9,774 nucleotides of DNA from DASXTB01 sp036505615 (GCA_036505615.1 DASXTB010000446.1:1-9774); one strand, 5' to 3'. Numbered from the stretch's first letter, positions 1 to 6,903 are shown. Made by a program: numbers and translations. Notes: generated by a model not told the origin, from the sequence alone.

Positions 1-1
1 C

Positions 2-406
2 CCGCATCCGGGCCTTCCCAATTCGCCCGGCCCGCGCAAACGGCCGCTTAATAACGTCTCCCCACTGATGGTGCGGCTGCCCGACCGCGATGCGGGACTG
101 GGAATCGCCGGAGGACGGCGAATTGTCAGCGTCTCGGCAACAATGGCGCAACGCGTGGTCGATTTCGGCGCTACGTCATATCAGGCTGTGGCCGCGTCAC
201 GCATCCATCTTGAGGGCACAGAGCCGGTCGAATTATCAAAATCTTTGTCGTCCTCCATTCGTGAGAAGCTGACAGCCATGGGCCATCAGCTTAGCGTCGT
301 GGCTTCGGTTGGCGGCGTCGCCGGCTGTGCAGAGGTCTTAAAGAAGGAAAGAAAAGTCCGGGCGGGGAGTAATGCGCAGGCCGTGGGCGTGGGCAAGACA
401 CAGTAA
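2..406 (+). CDS. gamma-glutamyltransferase family protein, C-terminal part (5' end outside window)
   Basis: An open frame enters at the left edge and stops at TAA 404-406; the first ATG in the window (68) is internal, so this is the tail of a larger gene. The translation has KRPLNNVSPLMV followed by GIAGGRRIV. This matches the small-subunit pattern of gamma-glutamyltranspeptidases, where KRPLSSMSPT(I/V) is followed about 20 residues later by a Gly-Gly-x-Arg-Ile turn. After it come AVAASRIHLEG, corresponding to the family's AV-x-A-P-R-x-H segment, and LTAMGHQL, corresponding to the late L-x-x-x-GH segment. Family members cleave themselves and hydrolyse or transfer gamma-glutamyl groups of glutathione and related compounds, usually in the periplasm. 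The catalytic threonine lies upstream of this window, so activity cannot be judged. The GSPGG form is altered to GIAGG, which suggests a divergent member. It is convergent with the next gene and unlikely to be linked to the left-pointing cluster. Confidence 0.82.
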   Translation, partial: PHPGLPNSPGPRKRPLNNVSPLMVRLPDRDAGLGIAGGRRIVSVSATMAQRVVDFGATSYQAVAASRIHLEGTEPVELSKSLSSSIREKLTAMGHQLSVVASVGGVAGCAEVLKKERKVRAGSNAQAVGVGKTQ

Positions 407-425
407 GCACGCGCGGAAAACAAGA

Positions 426-481
426 TCGAAAGTCCAGAGTCGAAAATCCAAGGTCGAAGGTCGAAGGTCGAAATTCCAAGG
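426..481. repeat. short tandem repeat, 14-base unit with 7-base half-units
   Basis: Four 14-base steps follow one another exactly: tcgaaagtccagag, tcgaaaatccaagg, two 7-base units tcgaagg, then tcgaaattccaagg. A partial unit (tcggg) follows. The 7-base half-unit tcgaagg looks like the 14-mer with its middle deleted, so the array seems to have grown and shrunk by slippage. It begins 20 bases after the GGT-like stop codon. No coding role is apparent. Confidence 0.8.
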
Positions 482-570
482 TCGGGAAACGTTAAAGTAA
501 ATCCGGAGTGCAGCGGGCTGGGGTTGAAAGGGACTGCTGCGTGCGGTAAACGTCGCAGCCCCGCACCGGA

Positions 571-770
571 GAAGCTGTGAAAAAATCCATCTGATCGTAC
601 GGGCGGCCCTAAGTGGCCGCCCGCCGCAATAGCTGACGGATTAGCCAAACAGAATTGCACAGGTCCCGCGGATGCATTTTGGAACGGAGCCAAGAGAAAT
701 CCGCTGGATTCTGCAGCGGGCGACCACACAGAGTCGCCCGTACAGATTGAGCCAATTTTTTCACAGTTTC
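571..770. repeat. large imperfect inverted repeat, two copies of a hairpin-bearing unit
   Basis: The left arm (571-605) starts gaagctgtgaaaaaatc and ends gtacgggcg. The reverse complement of the right arm (735-770) starts gaaactgtgaaaaaatt and also ends gtacgggcg, with the same order and nearly the same length. Each arm runs into its own hairpin: cgggcggcc/ggccgcccg at 600-623 (9-base stem, 6-base loop) and cgggcgac/gtcgcccg at 717-740 (8-base stem, 8-base loop). Similarity continues weakly inward and outward to about 545 and 790. Two head-to-head copies of a repeat unit in a convergent gap resemble REP-pair or MITE-like elements. No transposase is encoded here. Confidence 0.75.
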
Positions 771-863
771 GGATGTGGGGCCGCCGTAACGCAGGAACCA
801 ACCTTACATTGCCGGGACCGGGCGCTGACACACGTGGCTCCGGCATCAGAGGCAAATGTACAA

Positions 864-889
864 GCTTTGCCGCTTTGCGGCGGCAAGGC
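864..889 (-). terminator. possible transcription-end hairpin after the small membrane-protein gene
   Basis: A hairpin begins 2 bases beyond the stop codon of the left-pointing gene: ttgccgc (867-873) pairs perfectly with gcggcaa (880-886), and outer pairs 864/889 and 865/888 plus a wobble extend it. On the - strand there is no real T-run after the stem, so this is not a textbook intrinsic terminator. It may instead protect the transcript 3' end. Confidence 0.35.
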
Positions 890-890
890 A

Positions 891-1367
891 TTAAGCCATC
901 GCCGGCTTCTCACGCTTGACTTTTTTGGTGATGAACATGATCAGGCAGCCGACCAGCCAGCCGACCAGCGGCCCGACAATCGTGCCGAGCACCAGGTGAG
1001 CACCCGCATGAAACCAGGTCTTGCCGTCGCCTCCGCCGGAGTATTCCGGAGCGGTGAAGATGTTGTCGTGCTGGGTAAGAATCCCAAGCACGATGGCGGC
1101 GATAATAACCACCTGCGCGGTAAAATATTGCAGCCAAATAACGGGGAGCAGCTCCCGGTAGCTGCCGAAGCCGCTCGTATATACGCGCACCGAATAATAG
1201 ACCAAGCCGATCAGCGCCACGGCGGTAACGCTCACCCATTTGGCTGAGGAGTTGGGAACGCCTGCAAGCGACAGTACCAGGCGTGCCACAGCCACTGCCG
1301 CGATCAGCAAAAGGAAACCCTTTTCAAAGCGGATATACTCGGACAAACTCTTGCCGAAGATTGTCAT
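891..1367 (-). CDS. small four-helix membrane protein of unknown function
   Basis: The 158-residue product has four hydrophobic segments at about residues 17-36, 44-63, 74-97 and 120-147, with a positively charged C-terminus (KKVKREK), which suggests an inner-membrane protein with its tail in the cytoplasm. The loop between helices 3 and 4 is Gly-rich and acidic (EYSGGGDGK at about 108-116). I do not recognise a family and see no catalytic motif. The start is well supported: AGGAGG lies 4 bases upstream of ATG. It is 103 bases downstream of the heme-protein gene on the same strand and could be expressed with it, but it also has its own strong ribosome site. Its role in the cluster is unknown. 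Confidence 0.8.
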   Translation of the reverse strand: MTIFGKSLSEYIRFEKGFLLLIAAVAVARLVLSLAGVPNSSAKWVSVTAVALIGLVYYSVRVYTSGFGSYRELLPVIWLQYFTAQVVIIAAIVLGILTQHDNIFTAPEYSGGGDGKTWFHAGAHLVLGTIVGPLVGWLVGCLIMFITKKVKREKPAMA

Positions 1368-1371
1368 GCCC

Positions 1372-1377
1372 CCTCCT
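1372..1377 (-). promoter_or_regulatory. ribosome binding site of the small membrane-protein gene
   Basis: On the - strand AGGAGG is followed by GGGC and then the ATG at 1367-1365. It is the strongest Shine-Dalgarno match in the window and fixes the start of this gene. Confidence 0.75.
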
Positions 1378-1470
1378 GAAAGTGGAAAAAGGTCCTCAGG
1401 CTATCATTGGCGTGCTTGAAACAGAAGCTATAATCAGCCGAATATTCTCGCCCCCGTTGGAAAACGAGCC

Positions 1471-4400
1471 TTAAAGGCGCCCTCTTTTGCGCGAAGATTG
1501 TCTTTGATTCAAACTCTTCAAGAATTCCAGCAGATCCGCCATGCCCCGGACGCTGATGGCCTGAGCCAGGTCCTCGGGCATTTGCGACACGCTGAGCGAG
1601 CGCAGATCGGCGATCATAGTTCGAAGAATCGTGTCTTCCTCGCCCAGCGCGCGCCGCAGCGTCACCGTGTTGGCCGTTTGTCTGATCATCACTCCTGTAA
1701 TCAGCCGGCCGTCGCGCGTCTCCACCATGTAGTCTTCATAACCGGGCGCAATGTTCGCATTAGGGTTCAGTATTTGCGCCAGGATATCTGCGCGCGTGCG
1801 ATTAGCGATTGTTTTAAGGTCTGGCCCGACATCAAATCCGACACTTCCAATCTTGTGGCACTTGCTGCAATTCTCTTCGAAAACCTGATGGCCGCGTGCC
1901 GCATCGCCGCGCATTTTTAGGACAGGCCGAAACTTGTCCCAGAGCTGCGTGCGGTTTGCGGAGTCATCGTCTGAAAGAAGCGCTCTGGCACGCCCGCGAA
2001 TTTCATCATCGGGAAACTTGACCAGTTGCGACTTTCGAACAGGGCCCAGGGACCATCCCTGGACTTTTCCATCTTTGATCGCGTCCAGCAGAAGTAAAAT
2101 CCGTTTGCGGTCGTTGAAGAATCCGGCCAGCACCACATCCCGGACCGTCGGCGTGTAGCTGCGCCACCTGTCGAGCAGGATTGAAGGAACGCGGGAGTCG
2201 CGCGTATTCAGCAAGGCATTGACCGCGGCCACTTGAAGCGGCTCCGGCTGCTGCGGAACCAGGAATCGCTCCAAAACAGAAACAGTCGAGCCGCTCCGAT
2301 CCAATCCAAGAATACCGGCGGCATGAATGCGCTCTTCCAAGCGGTTAGGGTCACCAAGCGCGATCGCTGATTCTCGCCGGACAACTTCCCGAAGCTCAGA
2401 TGATTCCGCCAGTCGCACGGCCGACGCAACCCGCAGCGCCGCTTTCCGCAGCGCAGCCGGCTGCTGCTTTTCCAGCAATCCCAGCAGCCGGCTTTGAGCC
2501 GTTGCCGGCAGCTCTAAGCGCTCGGACCCTCCGCGTCTCAATCCTTCCGCCAAGCCATCCAGGCTGGCAAGGCACCACCACTGGGTCTCGCCTTCACCGC
2601 TCGCCTCAGTCACAATGCTTCCCACTTCCTCGCTCTTCATGCGTGCGCCCACAATCGATGCGACGCGCCGTACAAACTCTTCCTTTCCCTTCCCCGAGGT
2701 TTTCGTGAATTCCTTATCTGCAACTAAAGAGCGGAACCACCGCTCCGCAGTTTGCGAAGCCGAGGTCAAGGCGGCGATCTGAAACCAGGAGTCGTCTATG
2801 TGGCGCACTGCAATCTGATACAACGCCTGGAAGACATGTTCGGCAAATGCATCTGAATCTTCCCGCATTCGCGATGAGGATTGAGAAAACTCCGAGCCGC
2901 GCGCGCCAGCAAGCAGACCCTCACCGGCAGGTGCGACGATAAGTCTCCCCAGCGTGCAGGCCAGTTGGAACTGCACTCGTTCGTCAGGATCACTCGCCAT
3001 CTGCAGCAATTTTTCGGCCACGCCGGTTTGATTGCGGCTCTCCTCGGCCAATCGCACCGCCTGCTCGCGGATTCGAGGATTGGCGTCGCCGAGCGCCTGC
3101 AGCAGCAGCCGTCCATCCAGCGCGTTGAGCCCTTGCAAAGTCCAAAGCGCATGCATGCGTCCATACTCATGCGAGCCGCGCAGCGCCACGTCCTGCAGCT
3201 TGGGGATTGCTGCCCTTTCCTGGTATTGCACCAGCAGTCTCTGCGCCGTGAGACGCCACCAAATATTCTTGTCCGACAGCAGCGAAACGAGATCCTCAGC
3301 GGCGGCACGCCTCAGATCAGGAAGCGGTCCTGGCTTGGCGGATCGCTGCACGATCCGATAAATGCGGCCTCTATCGGACCCGGCCGTCAGATCCGCTTCG
3401 TTCATCATTTCAGGTGGAATCCACTCCGGGTGCTCTACGATTTTGCGATAAAAATCCACGACGTAAAGACCGCCATCAGGACCGGTTGCGGTAAATACCG
3501 GGCGAAACCAACTGTCGGTGGAGGCCAGAAACTCTTTTTTTTCCTCTCCTCTCTGCGCGGCAAAGGTCACGCCGGCAGGAGCCAGAACATCACGGTGCAC
3601 CAGGTTATGCACCGGCTCGCAAACGAAGGAAGAATGAGCGTACTCATCCGGAAAACTCCCGCCTTCGTACACGGAAATCCCGCAGGCCGAAGTGAAATGC
3701 CCGATTTCGCTCTCGTGCATGTGCAACGGCGCTTGCGTAACGGGAAAAACCGGCGCCGCGCCGCCGTGGTCCGATATCGACTGCATCGCCGATCGCACGG
3801 CCAGGTAGGGATTGGCCGACAGGTACTGATTTTGGATGACCACGTGGCGGATGTGATCGTTGTTCCATACAGTGAAGTGGTTTCCCCACGCATCGAATGC
3901 ATTGCCGAATTGCGAGTTCCCCGCTACCGCTTCTAACGCCGGCGGGTCCAGCCGGAAACGTATATCCATACCTTTTGCAAAAGCATCGACTGCGGGAATT
4001 TCGGGATGATCGGGAAAGCGAATCGGTGTCCCCTGGTCGCCGAACTCTTTCATGTAGATCGTGGGAAGGCCGAATTTTGGGTAGGATGCGTAGATCCAGT
4101 TATCGATTCCGTATTGCAGCCCGTTGACGCGCAGCTGTGGATTCAACTTGGCAAATCCGGTTAAAACCACGCGTCTCACATCGGCGCGATTGTCTCCATC
4201 GGTGTCGGCCAGGTAGAGAATATCGGGGGCGCAAGTCACCAGGACACCGCCTTTCCAGGGCATCACACCGGTCGGAAAATGGAGGTCGTCGGCAAAAACA
4301 GTGCTGTGTTCGAAGCGTCCATCACCGTCCTTATCCTCAAGCAGCTTGACCCTGCCGGTTTGCTTACCCATGGGATAATCCGGCATTTCGACAACAAAGA

Positions 4401-4704
4401 GCCGGCCCCGCTCGTCGAAGGCCATGGCGACGGGGTCCATGACTTCGGGCTCAGCCGCTACCAGCTCGATTCGAAATCCCGGCGGCAAGTGAAAAGTGCG
4501 CAAGGCTTCCTGCGGAGAGTAAGGAGGTTTAGGCGGGCGGCCCCCGGAAAACAGTAATAACCACCAAATCACCAAGGCACCGAGCGGCCAAGCCGCAGCC
4601 AAAAAGGGCGAGGCGCGACCGGTTGAAGACGTTGAAGGCGTCACAGAGAATAGCCGGGGGCAGAGCGCGCTTTTTGCGCGGCGCCCCCGGTCATCTAGCC
4701 CCAT
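1471..4704 (-). CDS. membrane-anchored beta-propeller / HEAT / CxxCH heme-binding protein (membrane-bound dehydrogenase type)
   Basis: The 1077-residue product (numbered from ATG 4704) has an N-terminal hydrophobic anchor at about 34-53, ending WWLLLFSGG. A beta-propeller of the putative membrane-bound dehydrogenase type follows (about 66-451), with DKDGDGRF (124-131) and DTDGDNRAD (167-175), EF-hand-like acidic loops typical of this family. Helical HEAT-like repeats fill about 465-910. The C-terminal cytochrome c-like domain carries CSKCH (946-950), the covalent heme motif, and SVSQMPEDL with Met 1042 as candidate axial ligand. This order matches the large PVC-type CxxCH proteins, believed to work in the periplasm on sugars or alcohols and pass electrons to heme; the real substrate is unknown. 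The start is uncertain: an in-frame TTG at 4761 would add 19 residues and a GTG lies at 4644. I chose ATG 4704 because GGAGG (4711-4715) lies 6 bases upstream. However, the first codons overlap palindromic repeats. Confidence 0.9.
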   Translation of the reverse strand: MGLDDRGRRAKSALCPRLFSVTPSTSSTGRASPFLAAAWPLGALVIWWLLLFSGGRPPKPPYSPQEALRTFHLPPGFRIELVAAEPEVMDPVAMAFDERGRLFVVEMPDYPMGKQTGRVKLLEDKDGDGRFEHSTVFADDLHFPTGVMPWKGGVLVTCAPDILYLADTDGDNRADVRRVVLTGFAKLNPQLRVNGLQYGIDNWIYASYPKFGLPTIYMKEFGDQGTPIRFPDHPEIPAVDAFAKGMDIRFRLDPPALEAVAGNSQFGNAFDAWGNHFTVWNNDHIRHVVIQNQYLSANPYLAVRSAMQSISDHGGAAPVFPVTQAPLHMHESEIGHFTSACGISVYEGGSFPDEYAHSSFVCEPVHNLVHRDVLAPAGVTFAAQRGEEKKEFLASTDSWFRPVFTATGPDGGLYVVDFYRKIVEHPEWIPPEMMNEADLTAGSDRGRIYRIVQRSAKPGPLPDLRRAAAEDLVSLLSDKNIWWRLTAQRLLVQYQERAAIPKLQDVALRGSHEYGRMHALWTLQGLNALDGRLLLQALGDANPRIREQAVRLAEESRNQTGVAEKLLQMASDPDERVQFQLACTLGRLIVAPAGEGLLAGARGSEFSQSSSRMREDSDAFAEHVFQALYQIAVRHIDDSWFQIAALTSASQTAERWFRSLVADKEFTKTSGKGKEEFVRRVASIVGARMKSEEVGSIVTEASGEGETQWWCLASLDGLAEGLRRGGSERLELPATAQSRLLGLLEKQQPAALRKAALRVASAVRLAESSELREVVRRESAIALGDPNRLEERIHAAGILGLDRSGSTVSVLERFLVPQQPEPLQVAAVNALLNTRDSRVPSILLDRWRSYTPTVRDVVLAGFFNDRKRILLLLDAIKDGKVQGWSLGPVRKSQLVKFPDDEIRGRARALLSDDDSANRTQLWDKFRPVLKMRGDAARGHQVFEENCSKCHKIGSVGFDVGPDLKTIANRTRADILAQILNPNANIAPGYEDYMVETRDGRLITGVMIRQTANTVTLRRALGEEDTILRTMIADLRSLSVSQMPEDLAQAISVRGMADLLEFLKSLNQRQSSRKRGRL
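4654..4690. repeat. nested hairpin inside the 5' coding region of the heme-protein gene
   Basis: The outer stem ccgggggc (4654-4661) pairs with gcccccgg (4683-4690). Inside it cgcgc (4666-4670) pairs with gcgcg (4676-4680) around a five-T loop. Such a strong palindrome is unusual within a coding start and resembles the intergenic palindromes elsewhere in the window. Confidence 0.7.
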
Positions 4705-4710
4705 TATTGG

Positions 4711-4715
4711 CCTCC
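4711..4715 (-). promoter_or_regulatory. ribosome binding site that decides the heme-protein start
   Basis: GGAGG on the - strand sits 6 bases before ATG 4704. The longer TTG start at 4761 has only a loose purine stretch (GAGAAAGGG) immediately before it. The GGAGG touches a repeat hairpin (4716-4732), so the match could be part of the repeat rather than selected for translation. Confidence 0.5.
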
Positions 4716-4732
4716 GCACCCTGAAGGGGTGC
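4716..4732. repeat. 6-base-stem hairpin beside the heme-protein start
   Basis: gcaccc (4716-4721) pairs with gggtgc (4727-4732) over a 5-base loop. In the transcript it would sit directly upstream of the GGAGG at 4711-4715, where it could influence ribosome access. Confidence 0.5.
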
Positions 4733-4796
4733 AACAGAAAAGTTGCCCGGCATCGACTCAACCCTTTCTCTTCTCCGTGTCTCCGTCATATGCTGG

Positions 4797-4843
4797 CGCG
4801 CCCCTCCCTTCCGGGCGCGGCTCTGTGGCTGCCCTTAGGCCAC
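4797..4843. repeat. two hairpins between the symporter stop and the heme-protein gene
   Basis: cgcgccc (4797-4803) pairs with gggcgcg (4813-4819) over 9 bases, and gtggc (4825-4829) pairs with gccac (4839-4843) over 9 bases. On the - strand they follow the symporter stop (4876-4874) by about 30 bases. Neither is followed by a T-run, so I do not call a terminator. The rest of the gap up to 4790 holds a purine-rich GGAGACACGGAGAAGAG stretch. Confidence 0.5.
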
Positions 4844-4873
4844 CTTGGGACATGCCCTTTTGCGGCCGATCTC

Positions 4874-6496
4874 TTATCCGTACTTAATTCGGAACCACAG
4901 AAAGAATCCATAAATCGAAAGCACGCTTCCAACGAAGAGAAGCCACCAGAACCTGAAATCTTTCCACCCACCGTATCGCCTCTGTTCTTCTTCCGGCAAC
5001 AGCGAATATCGCGGCTTCCAAATGATCCCCTCAATCTGCGCCCGGTCGGGCCGTGGTGTAAGAAGTGATACCACAATCATCATCACCATGCAGAACGCCC
5101 ATGCAATCAGCGCCCGATGAAGGTAGTTGTCATAAGGCTGCAATAATCTCACATGCGGGAATAAATAATGCTCGGTGAAGTAAGTGAAAGGGAAGCCGAC
5201 CAGGATGGTTGTCACCGCCGCTGTTGCATTGGCGCGACTCCAAAGAATCCCCAATGTGAAAACAACGGCAAAAGGCGGGGCGATATAGGCGAAGACGTTC
5301 TGAATTAACAGAAAAGCAAAGGATCCTTGCAGCGAACCATAATAAAGCGCCAACATCGTCCCCGCGACCAGGGCCAGGACACCGGCATACTGCCCAAAAC
5401 GCACCTGACCCGCCTCGCTTGCTTCTTTGTTCCACAGTCTCTTGTAGAGGTCCAGCGTAATGATCGTCGAAGTCGAATTGATCACCGAAGAAAGCGTCGA
5501 CATCAGCGCCGCTACTAAACCGGCCATAATCAGGCCGCGGGCACCCGGAGGAATCAAATACTTGACCAACATTGGATAAGCATGGTCGGGCCGATCCAGT
5601 TTCGGGAATAATTTGAAAGCAACAATCCCAGGCACCACAACAAGCAGCGGCATCAGGATGTGCAGGAAGCCTGCCGCGATCACGCCCATGCGCGCACTCC
5701 ACTCGTCTTTTGCCGCAAGACAGCGCTGCACGGTATGCTGGCTGGCACAGTTGTACCAGATGCCGACGCTGAGAAATCCGGTGAAAACTCCGGTTACGGG
5801 AAAAAGCTTATGCGTGGGAGGAAGGAACGCCTGGAACTTGGATGGATATTCGGAAGCCAACTGGACCAGGCCGCCCACTTTCCACAATCCGGCAACGGCC
5901 ACCACAATTCCAGCAACCAGAAGCAAGACCAACTGCAGAAGATCGGTCCAGGCAACCGACGTCAGACCTCCGTAGATGGTGTAGGTGCCGGTGGCAATCG
6001 CCAAAATGACAATGCTCCAATAGATATTCAATCCGAACATACTCTCTAGCGCTTCGCCACCGGCAAACAAGACCCCTGCGACCAGCGAAGCCACGTAACC
6101 AATCACCAGGCAGACCGTGTACAGATAGCGCAGCGAAGGGTTGTATCGCCGCTCCAGGAATTCCGGCATGGTGTAAAGGCCTGTCCGAAAGTAGTACGGG
6201 AGGAAAATCCAAATAAGCAGCGTGTAGACGATCCAGGCGTTCCAATGGAAATCGGCCAGCACCATGCCCACTGCATAAGCCGCGCCCACGCTGCCAATGA
6301 AATGCTCCGTGCTGATAACCGTCGCCACCAGCGAGGCTCCGACGACATACCAGGGAAGTTTTCTCCCCGCCAAAAAATAATCTTTGGAGGTACTCTTTTC
6401 GCGCCGCGCCACATAGAATCCGACGGCGAGCGTGGCCGCCAGATAAGCAATGAAGATCGCCAGGTCGTAGGCGTTAAGGCGAATTTGGGCGTTCAT
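4874..6496 (-). CDS. sodium:solute symporter, SGLT-type (SSS family)
   Basis: The 540-residue product is about the usual family length, with 13-14 hydrophobic helices from residue 10 to 536. Diagnostic features are STSKDYFLAGRKLPWY (35-50), SLVATVISTEHFIG (55-68) in the first core helix, the early LYTMPEFLERRY (107-118), and LMSTLSSVINSTSTIITLDLY (331-351). In the last motif Ser333 and Thr334 align with the sodium-site serines of the Vibrio galactose symporter. It should import a small solute, probably a sugar or related compound, driven by the sodium gradient. By eye, vSGLT sugar ligands Gln69 and Glu88 correspond to His65 and His84 here, so galactose is an unlikely substrate. ATG 6496 gives a natural N-terminus although no clear Shine-Dalgarno is visible upstream. 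It lies between a secreted glycosidase-like gene and a periplasmic oxidoreductase-like gene, which fits carbohydrate uptake. Confidence 0.93.
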   Translation of the reverse strand: MNAQIRLNAYDLAIFIAYLAATLAVGFYVARREKSTSKDYFLAGRKLPWYVVGASLVATVISTEHFIGSVGAAYAVGMVLADFHWNAWIVYTLLIWIFLPYYFRTGLYTMPEFLERRYNPSLRYLYTVCLVIGYVASLVAGVLFAGGEALESMFGLNIYWSIVILAIATGTYTIYGGLTSVAWTDLLQLVLLLVAGIVVAVAGLWKVGGLVQLASEYPSKFQAFLPPTHKLFPVTGVFTGFLSVGIWYNCASQHTVQRCLAAKDEWSARMGVIAAGFLHILMPLLVVVPGIVAFKLFPKLDRPDHAYPMLVKYLIPPGARGLIMAGLVAALMSTLSSVINSTSTIITLDLYKRLWNKEASEAGQVRFGQYAGVLALVAGTMLALYYGSLQGSFAFLLIQNVFAYIAPPFAVVFTLGILWSRANATAAVTTILVGFPFTYFTEHYLFPHVRLLQPYDNYLHRALIAWAFCMVMMIVVSLLTPRPDRAQIEGIIWKPRYSLLPEEEQRRYGGWKDFRFWWLLFVGSVLSIYGFFLWFRIKYG

Positions 6497-6528
6497 GTAT
6501 TAAGGTAATGGCCGCAAATGGACGGGGC

Positions 6529-6567
6529 CCAGTGCTTCGCGCCCACCTGGTGCCCAGTGCCCAGTGG
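6529..6567. repeat. repeated CACTGGGC motif
   Basis: Read on the - strand, accACTGGGCACTGGGCACC gives two adjacent 7-base units, and another CACTGGGC occurs about 20 bases farther on near 6529. A small perfect hairpin gagcgc/gcgctc (6572-6586) follows on the + strand. Confidence 0.6.
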
Positions 6568-6598
6568 TCCTGAGCGCTCGGCGCTCCAGTTCTCGGAG

Positions 6599-6664
6599 TC
6601 AGCTCTTAGTTCAAGAAAGCCAGCTGCTGAGCACTGAAAAATGAAACCCAATACTAAGAGCTGA
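6599..6664. repeat. 12-base perfect inverted repeat upstream of the symporter
   Basis: tcagctcttagt (6599-6610) is the exact reverse complement of actaagagctga (6653-6664), with 42 bases between. The arms are AT-richer than the surrounding GC-rich hairpins. It is about 100 bases upstream of the symporter start, so an operator or an RNA stem are both possible. Confidence 0.65.
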
Positions 6665-6668
6665 GCTA

Positions 6669-6890
6669 GGGAGTTTGCACATTTCGTAGAGGCTGCCGCG
6701 TTGCGGCATCGGGCGCGCCGGAGGCGCGCTCTGGAGTTTGGACATTTTGGAGAGACGACCGGTGGGCCGTCTCCCGCAAAATCTTTCCGCGTGCAGGAGA
6801 CGCCCCACGGGGCGTCTCTCCAATAGCGCTGCTTCGCGGCGCCTGGCGCGCCGGAGGCGCGCTTAGGAGTTTCTACGTTTTGAAGAGAGA
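6669..6890. repeat. composite repeat: three GGAGTTT 25-mers with GC-rich hairpins
   Basis: Copies begin at about 6669 (gggagtttgcacatttcgta), 6732 (tggagtttggacattttgga) and 6865 (aggagtttctacgttttgaa). The last two are each preceded by the identical hairpin gcgcgcc-gga-ggcgcgc (6713-6729 and 6846-6862) and, before that, by a smaller hairpin (tgccgc/gcggca at 6694-6708; a weaker one at 6826-6842). So a unit of about 60 bases is present twice as a direct repeat, plus a partial third copy. Confidence 0.75.
6747..6823. repeat. inverted pair of 29-base palindromes
   Basis: The 29 bases at 6747-6775 and the reverse complement of 6795-6823 agree at all but about five positions; both start ttggagagacg. 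Each copy is itself a hairpin. The second is near perfect: gagacgcccc (6797-6806) and ggggcgtctc (6809-6818) around a 2-base centre. Confidence 0.75.
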
Positions 6891-6903
6891 ATTGGCCCTC
6901 TCC

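Larger units (their letters stand above)
407..890. other. 484-base non-coding gap between convergent genes
   Basis: This stretch separates the convergent GGT-like gene and the small membrane-protein gene. It holds a 14/7-base tandem repeat (426-481), a large imperfect inverted repeat (about 571-770) and a hairpin just beyond the membrane-protein stop (864-889). Open frames crossing it on either strand run through these repeats, have no recognisable domain and no credible ribosome site, so I regard them as chance. Confidence 0.7.

Noticed and set aside
426..481. possible CRISPR-like array
   Set aside because: The units are contiguous, only 7-14 bases long, with no spacers and no cas genes nearby.
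571..770. insertion sequence
   Set aside because: The inverted arms enclose only about 130 bases with no transposase frame, and no target-site duplication could be recognised.
286..891. 201-residue open frame on the - strand
   Set aside because: It overlaps the GGT-like tail antisense and spans the tandem and inverted repeats. The protein is Pro/Ser/Phe-rich low-complexity sequence typical of translated repeats.
672..1247. 191-residue open frame on the + strand
   Set aside because: It crosses half of the inverted repeat and then lies antisense to the membrane-protein gene, which has a strong ribosome site and sensible helices.
2881..3936. 351-residue open frame antisense to the heme-protein gene
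   Set aside because: The opposite strand encodes continuous, recognisable propeller and HEAT sequence. A long antisense frame is expected in GC-rich coding DNA, and this one shows no motif.
5130..5702. 190-residue - strand frame inside the symporter gene
   Set aside because: It is a shifted frame of the symporter, whose own frame has all the family motifs.
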